Origin: CAWUFC02 sp963921335
GTDB lineage: Bacteria > Pseudomonadota > Gammaproteobacteria > Pseudomonadales > Halieaceae
DNA length: 64,000 bases
Reading direction: 5' to 3'
Assembly: GCA_963921335.3 (NCBI GenBank)
Contig: CAWUFC020000001.1
Coordinates: forward strand, 2,356,001 to 2,420,000
This document shows positions 57,292 to 64,000 of the stretch, one piece after another. The number at the start of each line of letters is the position of its first letter. Position 1 is the stretch's first letter. The notes below the pieces were generated by a model. The model was not told the origin of the DNA. It saw only the letters and a program-made list of their open reading frames with translations, and ran no database searches. The position numbers and the translations under genes were made by a program.

Positions 57292-59765
57292 TGCGATTGA
57301 CAGCCATTCGTATGCTTGCCCGCGACTGGCGCGGTGGCGAGCTCGGTGTGCTGCTGGCAGCGTTGGTGATTGCCGTGGCGATTGTGTCAGGTATCAGCGC
57401 CTTCACCAGTCGCCTGCAGAACGCACTGGAGCAGGAGAGTCACCGTTTCCTGGCCGCTGACCGCGTGATCTCCAGCGGTCGTGATCCTGGAGAGCGCTGG
57501 CTGCAGCAGGCTCAGTTGGAAGGTCTACAGACCGCACGCACACTCAGTTTTCCGTCAATGGTCTATGCCGGCGATGAGGATATGTACCTGGCCTCGGTCA
57601 AAGCGGTCAGCGATGCGTACCCCTTGCGTGGGGATATGATCATGAGCGATGTGCCTTTCGGGAGTCTGCGCACGGCCAGCAGGGGGCCGGAGCCCGGCAC
57701 CGCCTGGCTGGACAGTCGCCTGTTTCCTCTGCTCAGTGTTGAGATCGGCGACAGCATTGCCCTGGGCGATATCGAGTTGGAAGTGACTGCAGCGGTGCGC
57801 AGTGAGCCGGACCAGAGCAGCAGCTTTCTTGGTTTCGGGCCTCGCGTCTTGATGAATTACAGTGACATCCCTGCCTCCAATGTGGTGCAACCGGGTAGTC
57901 GGGTCGAGTATCGACTGTTGTTTGCAGGTACTGAAGAGGCCTTGATTCCATTCATGACCGAATTGGAAGCCGGGCTTGAAACCGGTCAGCGCATTGTTGA
58001 CGTGAACAACAATCAGCAGGGCATTGGCAGAGCGCTGGATCGGGCCGAGAGTTTCCTGCTGCTGGCGGGCAGCCTTGGTGTTGTTCTCGCGGGAGTGGCC
58101 ATCGCCCTCGCGGCGCGACGTTTCAGTGAGCGTCATTATGATTACGTGGCGATTATGAAAAGCCTGGGCAGTACCTCCAGGGACATTAATTACCTGTATG
58201 GCAGCAGCCTGTTGTTGTTGGGTGGTTCTGCGACCGCCCTGGGCTGTTTTCTCGGCTGGGTGCTGCAGGAAAGTTTTTTCTCGCTGTTTGCCGAGGCCCT
58301 ACCCATCAGTCCGGGTGATAGCGGCTTGCGGCCATACTTGATAGGCGGTGCCACGGCACTGGTGTGCCTTGGCAGTTTTGCCTGGCCGCCCCTGCAGCGC
58401 CTGGGACAGGCTTCACCTCTGAGGGTATTGCGGCGCGATATGCCTAACGAGGTGCGACGCACCAGCCTGGACTACCTGTTTGGACTATCGGCAGTAGTGT
58501 TATTGATGCTCTGGTATTCTGGCGACTGGAAACTGACCGCGGCTGTGCTTGCGGGACTGGCGGCATCCGCCAGCCTGGCGGCTGGCGCGGCACTGTTGTT
58601 GCTGCGGGGTGGTCGTCTTGCAGGTATGCGTGCAGGCAGTATCTGGCGTCTGGCTCTGGCTGGCCTGCAGCGGCGTGGTGGTGCCAACACCTTGCAGGTG
58701 GTCATCTTCTCCATGGCGATCATGTTGCTGTTGATCCTGCTGCTGGTGCGTACCTCACTCATTGAAGAGTGGCAGATGCAGCTGCCCGAGGGTACGCCGA
58801 ATCACTTCCTGTTGAATATTGCGCCCCATGAAGTCAACGACGTGCGTGAAGCCTTGACTCGCAAGGCGGTGCTGTCGCAGCCCCTGTATCCAATGATTCG
58901 CGGGCGCATGATCGAGATTAACGACGAAGCCCTGGGCCGCAGTGACGACCCCAGCGTGGGTCGGCGCGAGCGTGAAGCCAACCTCTCCTGGTCGAATGAT
59001 TTGCCTGACGATAACCGACTGGTCGCGGGCGAATGGTGGGAGCCCGATACTAACGAAGCACTGGTGTCGATCGAGCGGGAGATGGCCGAGCGACTGGAAG
59101 TAGATATTGGTGATCGCGTGCTGTTCAAGATCGGCTCCGAGCCGCTGGAAGTTACGGTGGCCAGTATTCGCGAGGTGAATTGGGAAAACCTGCAGCCTAA
59201 CTTCTGGTTGTTGTTTCCGCCGGCAGTCTTGCAGGGCTATCCCGCCACATTCATGACCAGTTTTCATCTGCAGGCGTCAGAGAAGCCCTTCCTCAACGAC
59301 TTCATTCGTGAGTTCCCGACGGTCACCATGATCGAGATGGACGTGGTGATTCAGCAGGTGCGCACCATTATTGATCAGGTTTCTGCGGCCATCGAATTGG
59401 TGCTGGGTGTGATTCTCGCCGCGGGCGCCCTGGTTTTGATTGCCGGGGTGCAGGCCAGCGTCGATGCCAGATTGCACGAGAGTGCCGTGCTAAGGGCTTT
59501 GGGTGCCAGGCGCAGCCTGTTGCTGGGTGCGCTGATCATTGAGTTTGCCGCGCTGGGTTTGTTTGCCGGTATTCTGGCGACAGTAGCCGCTGAACTCTCA
59601 GTGATGATTTTGCAGACCCAGGTGTTGGACATGAGCTATGTGCCGCATCCCGCACTGTGGTTTGTGGGGCCTTTTGTGGGTGTGCTCATTATTGGCGCTC
59701 TGGGGGTCTGGAACTGCCGGCAGGTGGTCTCAACACCGCCGGTGGCGGTGTTGAGAGAGCTGTAG
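57291..59765 (+). CDS. ybbP: ABC transporter permease (YbbP-like, FtsX fold)
   Basis: This 824-residue protein has an N-terminal membrane segment (GVLLAALVIAVAIVSGISAF), a large periplasmic domain, then FtsX-type membrane clusters at about 255-370, 395-490 and 700-815 (LVLGVILAAGALVLIAGVQA, RALGARRSLLLGALIIEFA). The duplicated FtsX layout and length match YbbP. With YbbA it would form a mechanotransmission-type ABC complex. It ends six bases from the convergent lipoprotein gene. Confidence 0.92.
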   Translation: MRLTAIRMLARDWRGGELGVLLAALVIAVAIVSGISAFTSRLQNALEQESHRFLAADRVISSGRDPGERWLQQAQLEGLQTARTLSFPSMVYAGDEDMYLASVKAVSDAYPLRGDMIMSDVPFGSLRTASRGPEPGTAWLDSRLFPLLSVEIGDSIALGDIELEVTAAVRSEPDQSSSFLGFGPRVLMNYSDIPASNVVQPGSRVEYRLLFAGTEEALIPFMTELEAGLETGQRIVDVNNNQQGIGRALDRAESFLLLAGSLGVVLAGVAIALAARRFSERHYDYVAIMKSLGSTSRDINYLYGSSLLLLGGSATALGCFLGWVLQESFFSLFAEALPISPGDSGLRPYLIGGATALVCLGSFAWPPLQRLGQASPLRVLRRDMPNEVRRTSLDYLFGLSAVVLLMLWYSGDWKLTAAVLAGLAASASLAAGAALLLLRGGRLAGMRAGSIWRLALAGLQRRGGANTLQVVIFSMAIMLLLILLLVRTSLIEEWQMQLPEGTPNHFLLNIAPHEVNDVREALTRKAVLSQPLYPMIRGRMIEINDEALGRSDDPSVGRREREANLSWSNDLPDDNRLVAGEWWEPDTNEALVSIEREMAERLEVDIGDRVLFKIGSEPLEVTVASIREVNWENLQPNFWLLFPPAVLQGYPATFMTSFHLQASEKPFLNDFIREFPTVTMIEMDVVIQQVRTIIDQVSAAIELVLGVILAAGALVLIAGVQASVDARLHESAVLRALGARRSLLLGALIIEFAALGLFAGILATVAAELSVMILQTQVLDMSYVPHPALWFVGPFVGVLIIGALGVWNCRQVVSTPPVAVLREL

Positions 59766-59771
59766 TTTCAA

Positions 59772-62030
59772 CTACGGTATAGGGGGCGGTGTTAAGTCGT
59801 CGTACGCTTTGAGTGCTGGTGTAGCCGCTGGCTGTATTTGGAAAGGGCAGGGTTCTCCCTGGTCTGATGGAGGCGTGCCCTGGTCGCCATCGGTACGATT
59901 ACCCAGATCGTCATAGGTGTCTTCTGTCTCGGATTTGAATACCCCTCCGTTACAACGCGTAGTTACCTCTAGACCGGGCGTGTAGGTATACCTTCTGGAA
60001 TCGCTAATGTTATTTGGGGCGTATATTAAAGTTTCACCGACACGAATGCCGCCGCTGGGATAGCGGTCCATTGCAACTGTTTCGTTATAGCCGCCTGAAG
60101 AAAGAGTCCAGGACCAGTATTGATAGGAGAAGGCGGTCTGAATAGTTGTCGGCTTGGTGTCAGAAATCGGACAATCTGTCGTACAAATGAAAAGTTGGAT
60201 TTGCCAGACGTCATCATTGGAATCAAGATCGTAGGTCAGTGTGCTGTAGTAGCTGCCATCGGGGTAGGTGCAATTCTGCTCAACTTCGTCAACGCTTTCA
60301 TAATATGTCCATCTGCAGTCCAATCCGGAAGGGGATGGGTTGCCTGAATCGCTTTGTCCAGAGCCCGAGCCACCGTCACCAGAGTTGCCCTGGCTGCCGG
60401 TCAGTTCAATCTCGTTGCCGTACTCGTCTTCAGCCTCCACGTTCACTTCATCACCGATATTCCTGGGAAGAATGATACTGGCGTTTTCATAGCCCTTTTC
60501 CTGCAGCTCTGTGGCGGCTTCGACAATCTGGTCAACATAGACCTGCCCGTCTTCCAGGAAAGCAGCTGGTGGTGAGCAACGGGAGCTCCAATTATTTGCG
60601 CATTTTATGGAATAGGGGATCTCGTCTGGAGCTGGGGCGTCCTCGATCAGGTCATCCAACTGACTGTCTTTAAACTCATCAATCATCTGGTCGACGCGAG
60701 CGAACGCATCGCAAGCTCTCTGGGGCGCCCAAACCGGGCAGGCGCCACTGTCGATGGGTAAACGGGAAAAGAAGTCTTCCTGCTCTTCCCAGAATTCATC
60801 CCAGGAGGCAAAGTGCGACGCTGGCGCTCGCTCTGAAAACTGCCTTTTCGCAACTGCCTCGCCGCCGCTGAAAGGATTGGAATTATCAAAGTCTGAGCTG
60901 CTTAGGAGCGGTTCTCCAGCGTCGAATATATCTCCAATGCTGTTGCTATAGGTATATTTTGCTCTCTCACCCTCGGCGATAAAGAAATTCAGCTGGTAAT
61001 CAGTTCTGGAAAAAGAGCCGAATAATCTTATGAGGTAAGAATAGAGTTCTCTTTCCCCCGGTCGGTAACGCCATTGAATGTAAACCGTTGTCGGGTGCCC
61101 TGTTTCTTGATCGGCGGCTGGTGAGGTGAATGTCAGGTGACGGGTCCTGTAGCCGGTAGAGACATTGTCATCAACATGAGTCGATGCACCATAACCGGTG
61201 TCGCCCACAAAAAATGTGCTCAGGTAACCCGCTGCATATAGCCCATTCTCTTGCCGGGGCTCTGCTAAATACATACCTGTTTCACCGCTGACCGAGAAAG
61301 GGGGGCTGTCGACCTCGCGCCGGGTGATAGTTCCTGCCGCGGCCGCTATTTCTGAATCAGTGGCATTGTTGGTAACCGCAGCAGAGAGCTCATTAAGGGC
61401 GGACACGCCGGTGCTGGGGTTGCCGAGTTTGGTGCCCAGACGACTCCATTTCAGCAGGTCTTCATAGGTCACGGTGCCGTCTTCATCGAGGTCGCCGAGC
61501 AAATCCTGGGCTATAGCGTCTAGAGTTGCAGTGATTTGTCGATCAGAGCCGCCGGCAATTTCGTCTTTAACCGCCTGATAGGCGGCCTCTGTTAATGCCG
61601 AGATGCGCAGATTGCCTTTTTTGGCCCGTTTGCCCGTAACAATTAGGTGCCACTCGCCTCTAACATCTGTGTACTGCCCGTCGGTACTGTCATCATAATT
61701 GGCGTCGGTGTCCTGGCCGCCACTGGCAGTTACCAGGTATAGAGTGTCATCGTCGAGCATGTCGGTATTAAGTATCGCGACACCCAATAGATACTGCTGA
61801 AACACGGGTCCCCATTCGTCCCATTCTGCCTGGCTGTAGCGGTCAATCCAGAACTGGTCATCCCAGCTGGTGCCGCTGGTGAGGATCTGGCTGGGGTTGT
61901 CGAGGGGTGCGATGGTAATGGTGGCACCCCCTACGGAGCCCCCTAATTGCGTATGGAAGCAACCGGCCAGCACCGGAACAATGGTTATGAGCATTAAGAA
62001 TCGCTGAAGGCGGTGAAGCAAAGAAGCCAT
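59772..62030 (-). CDS. Large lipoprotein with EF-hand-like loop, unknown function
   Basis: This 752-residue protein's start was placed at ATG 62030 (MASLLHRLQRFLMLITIVPV) because it gives a lipoprotein signal ending VLAGC. Residues up to about 190 carry the pattern shared with the YHYH and haem-motif lipoproteins here, including SALTEAAYQAVKDEI, TLDAIAQDLL and the calcium-type loop DLDEDGTVTYEDLL. The remainder is unique, with many Trp and Tyr, several Cys, a Ser/Gly-rich linker (GNSGDGGSGSGQSDSGNPS) and acidic tracts. It is divergent from another acidic lipoprotein. No function could be assigned. Confidence 0.75.
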   Translation of the reverse strand: MASLLHRLQRFLMLITIVPVLAGCFHTQLGGSVGGATITIAPLDNPSQILTSGTSWDDQFWIDRYSQAEWDEWGPVFQQYLLGVAILNTDMLDDDTLYLVTASGGQDTDANYDDSTDGQYTDVRGEWHLIVTGKRAKKGNLRISALTEAAYQAVKDEIAGGSDRQITATLDAIAQDLLGDLDEDGTVTYEDLLKWSRLGTKLGNPSTGVSALNELSAAVTNNATDSEIAAAAGTITRREVDSPPFSVSGETGMYLAEPRQENGLYAAGYLSTFFVGDTGYGASTHVDDNVSTGYRTRHLTFTSPAADQETGHPTTVYIQWRYRPGERELYSYLIRLFGSFSRTDYQLNFFIAEGERAKYTYSNSIGDIFDAGEPLLSSSDFDNSNPFSGGEAVAKRQFSERAPASHFASWDEFWEEQEDFFSRLPIDSGACPVWAPQRACDAFARVDQMIDEFKDSQLDDLIEDAPAPDEIPYSIKCANNWSSRCSPPAAFLEDGQVYVDQIVEAATELQEKGYENASIILPRNIGDEVNVEAEDEYGNEIELTGSQGNSGDGGSGSGQSDSGNPSPSGLDCRWTYYESVDEVEQNCTYPDGSYYSTLTYDLDSNDDVWQIQLFICTTDCPISDTKPTTIQTAFSYQYWSWTLSSGGYNETVAMDRYPSGGIRVGETLIYAPNNISDSRRYTYTPGLEVTTRCNGGVFKSETEDTYDDLGNRTDGDQGTPPSDQGEPCPFQIQPAATPALKAYDDLTPPPIP

Positions 62031-62162
62031 GTTTTGTACTCGTTTTTTTTCCAGAATAGAATGGCCAGAAGTTATGTCAATGTGGGCGTCCATACTGTGC
62101 CTGGTCAGAGCGCCTTGCTCGGGTATACTTCGCCAATTCACTTGCATCAGATAGTTATAACT

Positions 62163-63083
62163 ATGCCGCGAATTTCTCTGGTTTTGTTTCTTGTTGCCGC
62201 TTCACTGCTTGGCGGGTGTAAATTAACCCTGGTGGTACCGGAAGGTGGCAGCGTCACCACAGTATCTGGCGCTTACAGCTGCGAGGCTGCTAATGAGTGC
62301 GAGATCGACGTGGTCGATACTTTCTTTGATGAAGAATTTCAGGCTGTGCCGGCAGAGGGCTACGAGTTTGTGGGATGGAAGAAGCGAACCGGTGGTTTCT
62401 GTGGCACCTCCTTTAGTGCCTGCAAGCTCTCTACCGTCGGCTTTGAGGAGTACGAAATCCTGCTGGAGGTGTTGGAGTCCGATCTTACTTATTACCTGGA
62501 ACCAGAATTCCGGTCGTTAGCCGAAGAGCGAATCGGCTTCGAGGTTCTGCAGGTGATCTCTCCCAGTGAAATCAAAGCCTGGGCGACACCCCAGATTACA
62601 CTGGAGGAGTATCAGGCTTTGGAAGTACCCCAGGGCTGGATAAAAAACCAACCCCGAGAAAGCGACTTTGATGCCAGCCAGTTCCTGCGCTCGCCAGATG
62701 GTGCCGAAGAGGGCGACTACTCCAGCGAGGAGTTCTTTGGGTATGAGTGGCTACACGTCGCCACAGTGGTCGAAGTCAACATAGCCCTGGACGAAGGGGG
62801 CTTATTCTCAGGTACCCGGGTTAGCAAGTATCACGAAGTAAGTTTCAATCCCGGTAGCACGGTGGTTGTGCTGGTTTCTCCAGACAAACAGGCCTACTTC
62901 CGTATCGGGCGAGATGCGCTACGGACGACGGATGAGTTTGATCTGCCAGAGGGCTGGTTACTTACCGAGATTGTTGCTGAGGAAGAACTGGTCTTCGATC
63001 TATTTGAAGGCAATCTGGTGATTCGCACCAGCAACGAGGATTCATTCCAGGGCCCGATACCGGAGCTTCTTGATTTGATCTAG
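62163..63083 (+). CDS. Acidic lipoprotein with InlB-B-like repeat, unknown function
   Basis: This 306-residue protein has a lipoprotein signal ending SLLGGC (ATG at 62163; an upstream ATG-containing frame lacks the signal). Residues about 25-80 (VPEGGSVTTVSGAYSC, then AVPAEGYEFVGWKK) match the InlB B-repeat pattern often found in surface proteins. The rest is Glu/Asp-rich. No clear Shine-Dalgarno is seen. It shares a 132-base divergent promoter region with the larger lipoprotein gene, and its TAG shares a CTAG with the convergent TetR stop. Confidence 0.72.
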   Translation: MPRISLVLFLVAASLLGGCKLTLVVPEGGSVTTVSGAYSCEAANECEIDVVDTFFDEEFQAVPAEGYEFVGWKKRTGGFCGTSFSACKLSTVGFEEYEILLEVLESDLTYYLEPEFRSLAEERIGFEVLQVISPSEIKAWATPQITLEEYQALEVPQGWIKNQPRESDFDASQFLRSPDGAEEGDYSSEEFFGYEWLHVATVVEVNIALDEGGLFSGTRVSKYHEVSFNPGSTVVVLVSPDKQAYFRIGRDALRTTDEFDLPEGWLLTEIVAEEELVFDLFEGNLVIRTSNEDSFQGPIPELLDLI

Positions 63084-63694
63084 TCGGCGTGCTTGCGCAG
63101 GCCAGAGACAAAAATATCTACGCCCAGGTCAATCTGGCGCTGTAGATCGATGTGGCGCTCAAACAATTCCGGGGTATCTATTTTTAGGGTAGCCAGGCCG
63201 TGAATGCCGGACCAGCCCGCGTTGGCCAGATAGGCCGCATCGTCGTGCTCGAATACGCCCTGATCCATGCCCTCACGCATGATCGCGCGCACCAGGTCAT
63301 AGGTGTCGCGCATGGCCTGGCGTAACTCCGGGTAGTCTTCCTGGGGTTTCTCCATGGGGCCGAACATCAGTCGAAACAGGTCAGGATGTGCGACTGCGTA
63401 GTTCACGTAGGTGTGGGCGAAAGCTCTCAGTCTGGATTCCGGATCCTCAGCTGCGCTGCCGGCTTCTTTTAACTTGCTGAGCAACTGCTGGTAGCCGCGG
63501 GTGGCCAGTGCCACCATCAGTTCATTTTTGTCAGAGAAGTGACGGTAGGGGGCTGTCTGGGATACACCCACAGCGCGGGCCAGGGCGCGCAGGCTCAACT
63601 CGTCGCTGCCGGCGGCTAGCTGTGCCTCTGCAGTGTCGAGCAGTTCATTGCGCAGGTTACCGTGGTGGTAGGCGCGCGTGGGCGTATCAGACAT
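63080..63694 (-). CDS. TetR-family regulator with WHG-type C-terminal domain
   Basis: In this 204-residue protein, the DNA-binding domain covers residues 8-60: YHHGNLRNELLDTAEAQLAA, then LRALARAVGVSQTAPYRHF. The C-terminal part, starting AFAHTYVNYAVAHPDLFRLMFGP, matches the WHG ligand domain. The target is unknown. It is eight bases from the mdh stop on the same strand and could be transcribed with it. Confidence 0.92.
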   Translation of the reverse strand: MSDTPTRAYHHGNLRNELLDTAEAQLAAGSDELSLRALARAVGVSQTAPYRHFSDKNELMVALATRGYQQLLSKLKEAGSAAEDPESRLRAFAHTYVNYAVAHPDLFRLMFGPMEKPQEDYPELRQAMRDTYDLVRAIMREGMDQGVFEHDDAAYLANAGWSGIHGLATLKIDTPELFERHIDLQRQIDLGVDIFVSGLRKHAD

Positions 63695-63702
63695 GAAGTG
63701 AC

Positions 63703-64000
63703 TTACGGCAGCAGGTGCTGAACCGCGTCACGTTCTTCAGTCAGTTCCTGGGCAGTCGCGTCCATCTTGGTGCGGCTGAAGTCAGAAACCGGCAGGTCTT
63801 GAACGATTTCCCAGTCGCCGTCTTTGCAGCGGCAGGGGTAACCGTAGATCAGGCCTTCGGCAATGCCGTAGGAACCATCGGAGTAAACACCCATAGATAC
63901 CCAGTCATCACCCTCGGTGCCGAGCGCCCAACTGCGCATGTGGTCGATCGCAGCATTGGCAGCCGAGGCCGCGGAAGACGCACCGCGCGCTGCGATAATC
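63703..64000 (-). CDS. mdh: Malate dehydrogenase, C-terminal part (5' end outside window)
   Basis: The frame is open to the window edge. IIAARGASSAASAANAAIDH, WVSMGVYSDGSYGIAEGLIY and MDATAQELTEERDAVQHLL are the C-terminal signatures of the NAD-dependent malate dehydrogenase group found in many proteobacteria. It catalyses malate to oxaloacetate in the TCA cycle. About 98 codons are visible; the catalytic His and NAD site lie outside the window. Confidence 0.95.
   Translation of the reverse strand, partial: IIAARGASSAASAANAAIDHMRSWALGTEGDDWVSMGVYSDGSYGIAEGLIYGYPCRCKDGDWEIVQDLPVSDFSRTKMDATAQELTEERDAVQHLLP

Overview
The window looks like chromosomal DNA of a marine gammaproteobacterium, probably the OM60/NOR5-Halieaceae side of Cellvibrionales. 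That placement is inferred from gene content only. Gammaproteobacterial housekeeping genes (hrpB, rapA, yaiI, ygiQ, ytfJ, ibpA, bioA, tesA-ybbA-ybbP, mdh) are mixed with lipid- and steroid-type catabolism (a KshA-like Rieske oxygenase, paired acyl-CoA dehydrogenases, an epoxide hydrolase, a wax ester synthase) and with DUF3604 and YHYH proteins. Coding density is very high and many neighbours overlap by 4 bases (ATGA, GTGA or TTGA). I saw no rRNA, tRNA, CRISPR array, insertion sequence or phage gene.

Layout. 1-12 kb: end of a copper type II monooxygenase-like gene, hotdog-fold proteins, hrpB, an epoxide hydrolase, an SRPBCC-SDR fusion, a TIGR01777 epimerase, a DCC protein-sirtuin pair, and an XRE regulator with a histone-H1-like tail. 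12-22 kb: a GGDEF-EAL enzyme behind a CRP-type palindrome, a SnoaL-like protein and SDR pair, a frameshifted rapA, and a four-gene overlapping operon LysR-yaiI-tatD-Rieske. 22-26 kb: a 28-codon gene with its own promoter, LysR-type box and terminator; a secreted calcineurin-like phosphatase joined to a Fam20C/HipA-like kinase domain; and a WS/DGAT enzyme with an Ala/Lys-rich tail.

26-42 kb is the most accessory part. One DUF3604 lipoprotein operon (DUF3604, metallo-beta-lactamase fold, TetR, TonB-C-like protein) runs rightward. It meets a leftward operon (DUF3604, methyltransferase, MFS, YHYH lipoprotein, small partner). That second operon is divergent from TetR, cytochrome c5, FAD lactone oxidase and a D-threonine-aldolase-like protein, across a striking nested palindrome. 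42-50 kb: an acyl-CoA dehydrogenase pair, an amidohydrolase, an HD-GYP enzyme interrupted by an in-frame TGA, a haem-motif lipoprotein, a SPOR lipoprotein and ytfJ. 50-64 kb: ibpA with a sigma-32-type promoter, a frameshifted ygiQ, a voltage-gated channel, a PhzF-like gene, bioA, tesA/ybbA/ybbP, two divergent lipoproteins, a TetR and the end of mdh.

Three conserved genes (rapA, the HD-GYP gene, ygiQ) are each broken by one change, two of them in homopolymer runs. Sequence error must be excluded before reading this as gene decay. The best candidates for new biology are the kinase-phosphatase fusion, the promoter/small-peptide unit beside the LysR gene, the two DUF3604 operons with their shared operator region, and a recurrent lipoprotein domain joined to three different C-termini.
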